NCBI GenBank assembly: GCA_963825845.1
Contig: CAWGVL010000055.1
Location: 62,001 to 126,000 of the forward strand
Length of the DNA stretch: 64,000 nt
Direction of reading: 5' to 3'
DNA from: DASQDN01 sp963825845
GTDB lineage: Bacteria > Acidobacteriota > Terriglobia > Bryobacterales > Bryobacteraceae
Below the pieces are notes generated by a model. It had not been told where the DNA came from. It made no database searches and saw only the letters and a list, made by a program, of their open reading frames with translations. This document shows, one piece after another, positions 55,271 to 64,000 of this stretch; within the stretch, counting starts at the first letter, position 1, and the number at the start of each line of letters is the position of its first letter. The position numbers and the translations under genes were made by a program.

Positions 55271-58200
55271 ATGTACTATTCGACTCTGAGATGTGTAATA
55301 ACGCTTTGTTTTCTTCTTTCTTGGTCAGCGCCGCGCAAACCGGCACCGGGGGCCTAGCCGGCACAGTGAGGGATGAATCGGGGGCGGCGGTTCCGGCGGT
55401 CACGATCAGCCTACAAAACCAGGAGTCGGGCTCCCAACTGGAAACGGTATCGAACGACGACGGCCATTTCCGCATTACGTCGCTGCTTCCAGGGACCTAC
55501 CGAGTTCAGGCAATCAAACCAGGGTTTGAGAAGGTTTTACAGCAAGGACTTGTGATCACCACTGGCCAAACTATTGCCGTAGATTTAACCCTGAAAGTTG
55601 GCGCGACTAGCGACGTCGTGACGATCCACGAATCAGCGCCGCTGGCGGAAACTCAGTCGCAGAGTGTCGGTCAATTGATCAGTCGGCGTATGGTGGCAAC
55701 CCTCCCCATGCCAAACCGCGCGGCCTCTTCGTTGGTAGCCCTGGCACCCGGTGTCGTGATGATCGACCCAGGTTCGGGCGCTGAGAATTATCCCGTCTTC
55801 AGCGTCGCAGGCGGACGGGGCCGAAACCAGCATTTCTCTCTAGACGGAGGAAATGCGACGAACGCGAGCGGCCTTACCCGGCCGATGCAGATGACCAGTC
55901 TGCCGATGGACGCAATGCAGGAATTCCGGGTGGTGAGCAACAACTATTCCGCCGAGTTCGGCCATTCAGCAGGCGGCGTAATCAGTCTGACTACACGTTC
56001 CGGCAGCAACGACCTGCACGGGAGCGTGTTCGAATTTCACAGAAATAACGTGCTCGATGCAAGGAACTTCTTTGCTGAGGAAAAGCCGCCTCTTCGATTG
56101 AATCAATACGGATTCGCTCTGGGCGGACCGATTCAGAAGGATAAAACACACTACTTTGCGTCGTGGGAGCGAACTCAGCAGACTTCCAGCGTTACACCGC
56201 TTCTTACCGTCCCTTCGCTGGCGCAGCGGCAGGGAAACTTCTCTCAGCTGAGGAACTCCGCAGGGAACCGGATCGTGATTTACGACCCGGCGACCACGGT
56301 AGGACGTGACCGGCAACCTTTTCCGGACAACCAGATCCCGCTCAATCGCATCGACCCGGTATCGCTCGCTGCCCTGAAATACTGGCCGGAGCCCAACCGT
56401 CCCGGTACGGTCACGGGCGCAAACAACTACTCTGCAAACAGCAATTCGATTCTCGCGAGAAATATCGTCGTTGGTAAGCTCGATCATCAATTCCGTCCGA
56501 ACGACCTCTTTTCCGCCCGCTACTACATGAACGACGCCGGCATCGAGAATCAGGGTTCGTTCGGGATCCCGGAATCGGACCCGAACGCTAATTTTACGGA
56601 TGTTCGGGTACAAAGCATTCTCGGAAGCTACAATCACATCTTTCGTCCGACCCTCGTCAATGATCTGAAGGTCACTTTCTTTCAACGGAAATTCATTGAC
56701 AAACGCTATGGCTGGGATGACGATCTTGCCGGCGCGATTGGATTGCGCGGCGTGAGTGGGACCGCATTCCCCAATTTTGTCATTCCCGGATATTCAGCGT
56801 TAAGCGCGCCTCCAGGGCGGATCCAAACCCCAATTCGGGATGTGCAAATCCTCGAAGCGATCAACTGGTTTCGTGGGAGTCACTCCGTCAAGGCGGGATT
56901 CGAGTACCGGCGCGCCGGCAACAATGAAAGCCGCGACCGCGGATCTTCAGGTATGTTCCAGTTTGTTCCGCAATTCACGAGCCTGCCGGGAGTGGCAGGC
57001 ACGGGCGACGGACTCGCTAGTTTCCTTCTTGGCGAAGCGAACAGCGCCAACATTCAGATCTCCGACGTAATTCGTACTCGCGCCTTCTACCTTGCCGGCT
57101 ATGTGCAGGACGACTGGCGGGTAACGAATCGTCTGACGGTCAACCTCGGGATCCGATGGGAGACAGAGTTGCCCCGTCGTTCGATCGACGACAGCCAGAA
57201 TTCGTTCGATCTGACGCAGATCAATCCAGTCTCAGGAACCCCCGGCGTCGTTACGTTCTCCGGGCGCAATGGGGTGCCGCGGAATGCGTTCCGCACCGAC
57301 TGGAACAATGTTAGCCCTCGGATCGGTTTCGCGTACCGGCTCCCATTCGCACGGGAAACGGTAATCCGCTCCGGAGTGGGTGTCTTCTATGGCTCGACCG
57401 TGAGCAATACGATCGGCGATACCGCTTCCCTTGGTTTCTCAACTGCGGCGAGCCTGGTTGTTCCGCAAGCGGAGTTCTTGAGCGCCCTTCAACTTCGGAA
57501 CGGTTTTCCGGCGGTCAGCAGACCGCCTCTCGATGACGCGTTCGGCGCAGTTCCTCCGGGACAACGGCCGGTTCTCGCAGCGAGTTTCTTCAAGCAGGAT
57601 CAGGTGGCCCCTATTTCCTATCAGTACAACTTCAACATCCAGCGCGAAGTCGCAAGCGAAACAATCGTCGAAGTGGGATACATGGCCAATATCAGTCACC
57701 ATTTGACCGCGAATGACCTGACACTCAACCAGGTCCCGCCAGATCAGATCGGGTCCTGGTGATGCCCAGGCGCGGCGGCCATTTCCTCAGTTCTCGAATG
57801 TTACTTGGATTAATCCATCCATCGGGGACTCGACATATCACAGCGGATACGTTCGACTGGAGCGCAGGTTTCACCAGGGCTTCTCCGTTCTGGCCCACTA
57901 CACCTTCTCGAAGTTCATCGACGACGTTGCGGGCGCCGATGAGTTCGGCGATCCGGGCAGCTATATGGACGCGTATAATCGCCGCCTTGACAAGTCGCTT
58001 AGCGGCTCTGACGTTCCCCATAGAGTCGTACTCACGGGACTGTGCAAGGAGCCGGCGCTTCGGGACAACGGCATTCTGCGATGGGTGATCGGCGGCTGGC
58101 AATTAGGAGTGTTGGCGACACTGCAAAGCGGACCGCCATTCACCGTCATCACAGCCGCGAACACAACGAACGCATTTTCTGCCGGGTCACTTCGGCCGGA

Positions 58201-58534
58201 CATCCTGCGCGACCCCCGGCTATCGGGAAGCGAGCGCACTCTTGCTCGTTGGTTCGACACGCAGGCGTATGCCGCTCCGGCCCAGTTCACGTTCGGTAAT
58301 TCACCGCGCTCAGGTCTTCGGGGGGATGGCCTGCAAACGGTCGACATGACGCTGTCAAAAGAATTTCCGGTCACTGAGAGATACAAGTTCGAAATCAGGA
58401 GCGAGTTCTATAATCTTCTGAACCACGCGAATTTCGAGTTACCCGGCCACGTGTTCGGAGCGGCGAACTTCGGCACAGTTCTCGGCGCCCGTGCCGCGCG
58501 GGCAGTGCAACTGGGAGGGCGGTTTAGTTTCTAA
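55271..58534 (+). CDS. TonB-dependent receptor with carboxypeptidase-regulatory-like domain (frameshifted twice)
   Basis: An ATG at 55271 gives a normal signal peptide (STLRCVITLCFLLSW). Near 55325 the frame must shift to continue SAAQTGTGGLAGTVRDESGA, the regulatory domain. Plug motifs follow (VVTIHESAPLAETQSQSVGQ, VATLPMPNRAASSL), then the barrel. A second slip near 57752 interrupts the barrel at QVPPDQIG, and the protein resumes as GDAQARRPFPQFSNVTWI and ends LGGRFSF at 58534. The unrepaired frame would start at 55291 without a proper signal and stop at 57762. Repaired length is about 1087 residues, matching the two other receptors. Confidence 0.85.
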
Positions 58535-58543
58535 AACCGCGTG

Positions 58544-59682
58544 TCACATCAGCAGCGCATCGATGCGATGCGCATGGACCATCTTGTCGCATGTCGACCA
58601 CGCGAAGACAGTGAACCGGCCATCTTGAGATGCCACCATTGCCATTGCATCGCGCTGGTCATGAACGAATTGCGCCGCGGAAAGGTGCCTGGTACCTCCA
58701 ATTTGCGCCGGGTCGGCGATCATCGGGGTGGCATCTTCAACAGGTTCTGTAAGGATCACCTGCGATACTTGCACCCAGCCTGAACGGCGTATGATCTTGG
58801 CCCCGAAAGCGAGCAAGTCATAAGAGTCCGTGATCAGCGTCGCGCCATCCACCGCTGTCAATCCCGCGATGCCGTCAACCTCTTTCGTGACCACGTCCTG
58901 CCAGGTACGATCCGGCCTCTCCTCTGGATTGACTCGCATCAAATCGGCAAGCACTGAAAACGTCGGCGCGACCGAATACGTAATCGGATGAAGAATGGAC
59001 TCCTGCCACGAGTCCGAGCTTCCCGGGATGACGAGTAACGTCCACCCCGGCGATGCTCGCGAATGGAAACGGCGAGTTGGATCAGGACGCTGACGTTCCC
59101 ATTCGTGGCAAACTGCGATTCCAATCCCAGAAGTGAAGTCAGAAGGCTCGGACAGTCCGGTTCAGTTGCCGCACGCTCGTCCAGAATTTTGACCTCATCT
59201 CCCTGAATGACGGCGATGTTTACATATTTGCCCGATTCCTCACTGCGGCTTCGTTTAACCACGAGCAGCCCAGGGGCGAAGACCTCGAGTACGAAACAAA
59301 GCGGCGGGAGATGCCGGGTTGCACCCCAAACTCGTAACTCGTCTCCATCAGGCCATACACCGAGATGAATCCCGGGCCGCTCAACCGCTGGCGCGAGTTT
59401 CGTCAGAGCCTTCGAACCGAGCGGTAGCGACCGCTCGAACCTCAGCGGATTTACAGACTGCTCCGGCGAGATAAAGGCCAGTGAGATCAATGGAGTGTAG
59501 CTTTCTTCACGGCGCAGGCTCGCCCAGAATGCCGCATCGATCATGAATGCGACGGTTGCAGAGTCTGGAAGGCTGGCGACGGTGTCTTTGGAGAGGCCGG
59601 TTGTCGTGAAACGGTTCTCGAATCGGTGCTGGATTCTCGCAGCAGCGGCTCGTGCTGCCGGATATACCGGTTGAGTGCTCAT
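58544..59682 (-). CDS. DACNV-type putative nucleotide-sensor protein (frameshifted)
   Basis: The start is ATG at 59682 (a TTG at 59697 is possible). The N-terminal part is PVYPAARAAAARIQHRF, then AFWASLRREESYTPLISLAF and PAVERPGIHLGVWPDGDEL. The C-terminal half resembles the diadenylate cyclase (DisA/DacA) N-domain: VDGIAGLTAVDGATLITD with the DGA motif, and GGTRHLSAAQFVHDQRDAMA in place of the usual RHR-containing motif. Between them the frame slips near 59055. This matches the DACNV group, described as probable sensor versions of the DisA_N fold. Loss of the last Arg of RHR argues against cyclase activity here. Confidence 0.75.
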
Positions 59683-59754
59683 ATCAGTCTGCTGCAAATC
59701 GGGCGATTGTTAAAATCAAATGAACATGCCTGTTAAGACGCAACTAAGGGGTAC

Positions 59755-60474
59755 ATGCACAAGCTTGCGCTTCTAATATTCTGCGGCACACTCTTCCTTT
59801 CTGCACAAAATCGACCAAAGATCCTCGATTTCAACCAGCACGGGTGGCTATCGTACTCGGGTGATCATCGGATTGCGGGCCGGTGGGGAGTGCATTTCGA
59901 CGCGCAGTGGCGACGGTCGGATCTATACACGACCTGGCAGCAATACCAGCTTCGCCCGGCGCTGAATATCTCGCTGAATCCGAACCTGCTGCTCACGACG
60001 GGGTATGCGTACACTCGCGCCTATCCGTACGGCGACTACCCCGTCCGGGCGGCATTTCCGGAGCATCGCATTTACCAGCAGCTTGTGGTGCGGCATCCGC
60101 GAGAAGGTGTGCGGTTCTCGCAGCGTTATCGAATGGAGCAACGGTTTATCCGCTACCCCACCTCGACGGATCGGTGGACGTACCAGAATCGGTTCAGATA
60201 CATGTTCCGCGCCGAGATTCCCCTCAAGAACGACTGGTATATACCCGTGTGGGATGAAGTGCTGCTTGGCATTCCGCCGAATTATGGCGCGAGAAGCTTC
60301 GACCAGAATCGAATTTTCGCAGGTGTGGGACGGTCACTCGGGAAGGCCGGGAACGTCGAAGTTGGATACCTGAATCAGTTCCTGGGACAACGGAACGGGC
60401 AGATCTTCGAAGGAAACAACACCATCTTCGTGACCTTTACCTCGAACTTCGACCTCTCCGAGCTTTGGAAGTAG
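59755..60474 (+). CDS. Exported DUF2490 outer-membrane-like protein
   Basis: The protein is 239 residues with a signal peptide (KLALLIFCGTLFLSAQ) and an AAGGGG ribosome binding site. The mature part is composed of alternating aromatic strands (WGVHFDAQWRRSDLYTTWQQ, YQLRPALNISLNPNLLLTTG, RFSQRYRMEQRFI, NVEVGYLNQFLG) typical of DUF2490 beta-barrel proteins, and ends in an aromatic-rich strand. Likely an outer membrane barrel of unknown function. Convergent with the response regulator gene. Confidence 0.8.
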   Translation: MHKLALLIFCGTLFLSAQNRPKILDFNQHGWLSYSGDHRIAGRWGVHFDAQWRRSDLYTTWQQYQLRPALNISLNPNLLLTTGYAYTRAYPYGDYPVRAAFPEHRIYQQLVVRHPREGVRFSQRYRMEQRFIRYPTSTDRWTYQNRFRYMFRAEIPLKNDWYIPVWDEVLLGIPPNYGARSFDQNRIFAGVGRSLGKAGNVEVGYLNQFLGQRNGQIFEGNNTIFVTFTSNFDLSELWK

Positions 60475-60487
60475 CCGGTGACCCGAA

Positions 60488-61138
60488 TCAGGAAATGATC
60501 TTCTTCCGCATCGCGTAAATCACGATTTCCGCCGTGTTGTGGAGACCGAGTTTCTGCATGAAATTCGTACGGTGAGTATCCACCGTATGCACACTCAGGT
60601 TCAGCATGGAAGCTACGTCCTTGTTGGACCGCCCTTCGGCGAGCAATTGAAGGACTTCCCTCTCACGGTCGGTAAGCAGGTCATAACGATCCTGCAAACC
60701 TTCCTGCTGTAGCCGGCGCATGTAGTCCTCGAGTAGAGTGTGAGCGATGGAAGGACTGAAGAACGTCTTTCCGTTCGCCACGGCGTGGACCGCTCGAACC
60801 ACGTCGGGCTCCGCCGAATCTTTGAGCAAGTAGCCTTTGGCCCCGGAAGTGAGCGCCCGAATCAGAAACTCCTCATCCGAGTACATGCTCAGAATAATGA
60901 CCCCGACGTTTGGGTTCGTTTTGCAAATTTGGGCCGCCGCATCGAGCCCATTCAGTTGCGGCATGGCAATATCCATGATGACGACGTGCGGGCGCGTTTC
61001 CGCCGCCAAGCGCACTGCCTCACGGCCGTCCTCTGCTTCGCCGACCACTTCTATATTCGGATGCTGCGTCAGCAGGAACCGCAAACCCTTTCGCACGACA
61101 CCGTGATCGTCGGCGACCAGAACGCGAATCGGACTCAA
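60488..61138 (-). CDS. NarL/FixJ-type response regulator
   Basis: The protein is 216 residues. The receiver domain has the acidic pair ADD near residue 10, the phosphorylation site D56 in VVIMDIAMPQLNG and the conserved Lys in YLLKDSAEPD. The C-terminal LuxR-type helix-turn-helix is LTDREREVLQLLAEGRSNKD, VASMLNLSVHTVDTHRTNFM. It overlaps the histidine kinase gene by four bases, so the two form a cognate pair. Target genes may include the adjacent divergent RND efflux operon (inference). Confidence 0.93.
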   Translation of the reverse strand: MSPIRVLVADDHGVVRKGLRFLLTQHPNIEVVGEAEDGREAVRLAAETRPHVVIMDIAMPQLNGLDAAAQICKTNPNVGVIILSMYSDEEFLIRALTSGAKGYLLKDSAEPDVVRAVHAVANGKTFFSPSIAHTLLEDYMRRLQQEGLQDRYDLLTDREREVLQLLAEGRSNKDVASMLNLSVHTVDTHRTNFMQKLGLHNTAEIVIYAMRKKIIS

Positions 61139-62472
61139 GCAGCCGTCCTCTCGCGCGAGGCGAACCGGACCGCGAGAACAGCTCCCCGCCCCGGTTCCGA
61201 CTGAATCTCGAGCGAACCACCCAACTCCCGAACTCGTTCTTCAATTCCGATCAAGCCGAGCCCTCCATGGCGTGCCAGCTTCAAATCGAACCCGCGGCCA
61301 TCATCGCGAATCGTCACTTCGAGTGTTTGCTCTTTCTCGCGCAAGGAGACTTCGGCCCGGGTGGCGTTGGCGTGTTTGGCGCAATTCGTGAGCGTCTCCT
61401 GCACGATGCGATACACACAGATTCGCTGACTTTCCGTGAGGTTCTGAAATGATCCTTCGGCGTTCACAGTCACAGGGATGCCGCTGTGCTTGGAGAAGTG
61501 CCTCGCCTGCCACTGCAGCGCCGGGACCAGCCCCAGATCGAGCACCGAAGGACGCAGACCCACTGCCAGATCCCGCACCGTTCGAAGCGATTGCTCCGCG
61601 ATCGATTTCGCTTCGCTCAAGTGATCGTGGAACTGACGCTGGTCCTCCCGCAGTTGCTCCAGGGTACCGAGTTCCATTCGCAATCCTGTCAACATCTGTC
61701 CGACTTCGTCGTGCAGTTCCCGCGAAATCGCCTTTCGCTCTTCTTCCTGCGCGTGCATCAGCTGCGTGGAGAGGTGCCGCAGTTGCTCTTCCGCCTGCTC
61801 GGTTTTCGCGCGTTGCCGCTGGGAACGTCGCTCGAGCGACGAGATTCGAATCACTGTCCCGGCCGCGATGAGCACGCCAATCAGAAACGCGACGATCACT
61901 ATGCGATGGATCTCTGAGCGAAAATCGCGCTGACTCGAGTTCACGCGTTCGTACTGATCCCTATAGGCTGCGGTGGTGAGCGCGCCTATCTCGTCGGCGA
62001 TCGCGAGGATCGACTGCCGGCGGGGCCGCTGCTGTTCCCGAAGGAAGAACGTTGCCCGCTGCTGGCGTTGTTCTGGTGTCCATCCGAACACCGGTTGAAC
62101 GGACGCCCAGTACACAGCTAGCTCGGACTCCAGCCGCTGCAATGCTCCGGCCCCGCGTGTCCGCCCTCCGGTCCTCAACGCTGCAATCTCACGCTCCACT
62201 GCGTTCCTGTTATCTTGAAAGTCTTTCTCGTACCGGCCACTCTGGGTGGGCGAACTGTCGAGCAGCAGCTCGCGCACAAGGATGCTGTTCATGAAGATGC
62301 GGCGTTGTATCTCGGCCAAGCTCGCCTGACTGCGCTGATGCGCCTCCTGGATGGTCCGAATCATGTCGTACACATCCTGTGTTTTCTGTAATGCGGTCAC
62401 TCCTGGCAGGAACAGCAGCGCCAATAACGAGCCGAGTCCAACCAGAAACACGGGCCAAGTTCGATTCCGCAT
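61135..62472 (-). CDS. Sensor histidine kinase (NarX/HisKA_3 type) with CHASE3-like sensor
   Basis: The protein is 445 residues. An N-terminal transmembrane helix (WPVFLVGLGSLLALLFLPGV), an extracytoplasmic helical region of about 170 residues resembling CHASE3, and a second helix (IVIVAFLIGVLIAAGTVIRI) precede a coiled coil. The phosphoacceptor His is in ISRELHDEVGQMLTGL (HisKA_3), and the ATPase domain has NCAKHANATRAEVSL, IRDDGRGFDLKL and GGLGLIGIEERV. It phosphorylates the response regulator encoded next to it. It is transcribed away from the efflux operon, with about 115 bases between the starts. Confidence 0.92.
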   Translation of the reverse strand: MRNRTWPVFLVGLGSLLALLFLPGVTALQKTQDVYDMIRTIQEAHQRSQASLAEIQRRIFMNSILVRELLLDSSPTQSGRYEKDFQDNRNAVEREIAALRTGGRTRGAGALQRLESELAVYWASVQPVFGWTPEQRQQRATFFLREQQRPRRQSILAIADEIGALTTAAYRDQYERVNSSQRDFRSEIHRIVIVAFLIGVLIAAGTVIRISSLERRSQRQRAKTEQAEEQLRHLSTQLMHAQEEERKAISRELHDEVGQMLTGLRMELGTLEQLREDQRQFHDHLSEAKSIAEQSLRTVRDLAVGLRPSVLDLGLVPALQWQARHFSKHSGIPVTVNAEGSFQNLTESQRICVYRIVQETLTNCAKHANATRAEVSLREKEQTLEVTIRDDGRGFDLKLARHGGLGLIGIEERVRELGGSLEIQSEPGRGAVLAVRFASRERTAA

Positions 62473-62588
62473 GACTCTTATCTAAAAGCCTACAAGGTTT
62501 TCCGCCAGATACGCTCGTTATTCGACGAATATCCCCCCAACGGGGGATGGGCGCAGGATGTTCGATCCGGGATAACAGGAAAGGATCG

Positions 62589-63815
62589 ATGCATCGAGCA
62601 CTCAATAATTTAGGCGCATGCGCCGTCGCGGCGGCGATCGCGGCGACATCCTGCACGCAGCAGAAAGGCGGGCAGGTTCAGGCCGTCAGCGAAAAAGCGG
62701 CCCCGGTGGCAGCCGTTCGTGCCGAGCAGCGGGACCTCACTCGTGACATGGAGATGGCAGCGGAGTTCCGCCCCTATCAGGAAGTCGATATACACGCCAA
62801 AGTGGCGGGCTATCTAAAATCGATCCACGTCGACGTAGGGGATCGCGTCTCGCAAGGGCAGTTGATCGGCATCCTCGAGGTGCCGGAATACACGGAAGAA
62901 CTGGCGCACGCAGTCGCTGCGGAAAAGCGCAGCGAACTCGACGTAGTGCGCGCTGAAAGCGAGGTAAAGCGTGCCGAGTCGGCTTACGAAATGCGAAAGC
63001 TATCGTATGATCGGCTGCTCGGCGTGTCCAAGTCACGACCGAATCTGGTTGCGCAGCAGGAGGTCGATACCACCGCTGCGCAGTTTCGTGAAGCCGAGGC
63101 CCAGGTTGCGACGGCAAAGGCAACCCTCGCAGCCATCAAGCAGCAGGTCGAAGTCTCGGGAGCTACCAAAGCCAAAGTTCGAACGATGATGAGTTATCTG
63201 CGAATCACGGCTCCGTTCAGCGGGATGGTCACAAAACGCTATGCCGACGCGGGCGCGATGATCCAAGCCGGCACAGCATCGCAAACACAGGCGATGCCGG
63301 TAATCCGCCTCTCGCAGGTCAACAGGCTCCGGCTAGTGCTGCCTGTTCCTGAATCCGTTGTCACGCGCGTGCGAATCGGCGGACCGGTCGAAGTGCGCGT
63401 CAGCGCGTTGAAGCGCGTTTTTCAGGGCCGCGTATCGCGGTTTTCAGGCCGGCTGGACACGTCGACTCGCACCATGCAGACCGAAGTCGACATTCCGAAT
63501 CCGAGTGGCGCCATCCTGCCCGGAATGTATGGATACGCGACGCTCAACGTGGAAAGCCGCCCCGATGCTCTCGCGGTGCCGGTCCAGGCAGTCTCGGGTC
63601 ACGATGCACAGCCTACCGTCTATGTGATCAACGCGGCCAAGCAACTGGAAGAGCGCAAAGTAACGCTCGGGATGGAGACACCTCACTTTGTGGAGATCGC
63701 GTCAGGAATACAGGCTGGTGATCTGGTGGTTATCGGCAACCGCGGAGGGCTCAAGGCCGGCAAGAAGGTAGAACCCAAGCTGATCCAACTGGCTGAGTTG
63801 GAGGACGGGCACTAG
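62589..63815 (+). CDS. RND efflux periplasmic adaptor lipoprotein
   Basis: The ATG at 62589 (408 residues) is chosen because it gives a lipoprotein signal (ACAVAAAIAATSC, lipobox Cys), with AGGAAAGG close upstream; the upstream ATG at 62547 would mask it. The adaptor domains are EFRPYQEVDIHAKVAGYLKS and GDRVSQGQLIGILEVPEY (lipoyl half), a coiled-coil hairpin, YLRITAPFSGMVTKRYADAG (second lipoyl half), a beta barrel, and a membrane-proximal domain ending with AGKKVEPKLIQL. The stop directly abuts the pump gene. Confidence 0.92.
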   Translation: MHRALNNLGACAVAAAIAATSCTQQKGGQVQAVSEKAAPVAAVRAEQRDLTRDMEMAAEFRPYQEVDIHAKVAGYLKSIHVDVGDRVSQGQLIGILEVPEYTEELAHAVAAEKRSELDVVRAESEVKRAESAYEMRKLSYDRLLGVSKSRPNLVAQQEVDTTAAQFREAEAQVATAKATLAAIKQQVEVSGATKAKVRTMMSYLRITAPFSGMVTKRYADAGAMIQAGTASQTQAMPVIRLSQVNRLRLVLPVPESVVTRVRIGGPVEVRVSALKRVFQGRVSRFSGRLDTSTRTMQTEVDIPNPSGAILPGMYGYATLNVESRPDALAVPVQAVSGHDAQPTVYVINAAKQLEERKVTLGMETPHFVEIASGIQAGDLVVIGNRGGLKAGKKVEPKLIQLAELEDGH

Positions 63816-64000
63816 ATGTCGCGCTTTTCCATCCGCAATCCTTACCTGATCATCGTCTTCTGCCTGGTGCTCGTGGTCGTAGGGCTGACCAGCGTTGTGC
63901 GGATGCCCGTCGACCTGTTTCCCCCGATTAATATCCCAGTCGTTGTTGTTGCTACCTTTTTCTCGGGCATGCCGCCGGAGCAGATCGAGGCCGATATCAC
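63816..64000 (+). CDS. RND efflux pump inner membrane subunit (partial, cut by window end)
   Basis: Only the first ~61 residues are present: SRFSIRNPYLIIVFCLVLVV (first transmembrane helix of AcrB-like pumps), then MPVDLFPPINIPVVVVATFF and GMPPEQIEADI, the usual start of the periplasmic porter domain. The ATG at 63816 immediately follows the adaptor's stop codon, so both are translated from one message. Family assignment is clear despite truncation. Confidence 0.9.
   Translation, partial: MSRFSIRNPYLIIVFCLVLVVVGLTSVVRMPVDLFPPINIPVVVVATFFSGMPPEQIEADI

Noticed and set aside
495..59060. Programmed ribosomal frameshifting in many genes
   Set aside because: The sites share no slippery heptamer or downstream structure that I can see, fall in unrelated housekeeping genes and shift in different directions; sequence error is simpler.
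1..64000. CRISPR arrays, transposases, prophage, tRNA or rRNA genes
   Set aside because: I saw no regularly spaced direct repeats, no DDE transposase or integrase motifs and no cloverleaf or rRNA sequence. A covariance-model search would be needed to exclude small RNAs.

Overview
The window is about 57-60% GC by eye and looks like a chromosomal contig from an Acidobacteriota bacterium, most likely Terriglobia/Bryobacterales (Solibacter-like). The basis is three very large TonB-dependent receptors with an N-terminal carboxypeptidase-regulatory-like domain, many quinoprotein beta-propellers and c-type cytochromes, PD40 propellers, a DACNV-type protein, a DUF6351 hydrolase and many short Tat/Sec-exported catabolic enzymes. 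Assignments rest on reading the translations; no database search was run.

Layout. 1-5.3 kb: a membrane-anchored multiheme cytochrome (cut by the left edge), then a housekeeping run aroC-def-fmt-argJ plus a small exported protein. 5.3-9.0 kb (minus strand): an NfrB-like glycosyltransferase, an exported ADP-ribosylglycohydrolase-family protein and a zinc-ribbon protein. 9.0-11.6 kb: an HlyD-type adaptor and class I fumarase. 11.6-14.1 kb: a gene graveyard holding a broken E2-like acyltransferase, two fragments of a PD40 gene, a twice-deleted fumarase copy and a damaged HExxH protease. 14.1-18.4 kb: csbD, PD40 propeller, membrane protein, PQQ-like propeller and Rieske oxygenase. 18.5-22 kb: lpd-lipB-sucB, the lipoate-dependent 2-oxoacid dehydrogenase parts. 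22-26 kb: phospholipase C-like protein, di-heme peroxidase-like protein and a membrane acyltransferase. 26-35 kb: two quinoprotein-dehydrogenase/cytochrome modules arranged as mirror images around a TonB receptor.

35-47.3 kb is the most interesting block. It carries an exported SelA/DgaE-like PLP enzyme with an extra C-terminal domain, two tandem exported amidohydrolases, an exported RidA, an exported PIG-L deacetylase, a TonB receptor, an exported M19 dipeptidase, an unrecognised Tat protein and an SMP-30 lactonase-like protein. Together they read as an envelope-located pathway for a nitrogen-containing (amino-sugar or amino-acid-like) nutrient. 47.4-64 kb: small basic protein, UDP-glucose dehydrogenase, M28 peptidase, zinc-binding protein, DUF6351 hydrolase, ankyrin remnant, alpha/beta hydrolase, third TonB receptor, DACNV protein, DUF2490 protein, NarL/NarX-type two-component pair and the start of an RND efflux operon.

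Caution: at least a dozen otherwise well-conserved genes are each interrupted by one or two single-base frameshifts, with the correct protein continuing at once in another frame. This is most simply a consensus-quality problem (uncorrected indels). Spans below are given for the repaired genes and the break point is stated. No tRNA, rRNA, CRISPR array, insertion sequence or prophage gene was recognised.
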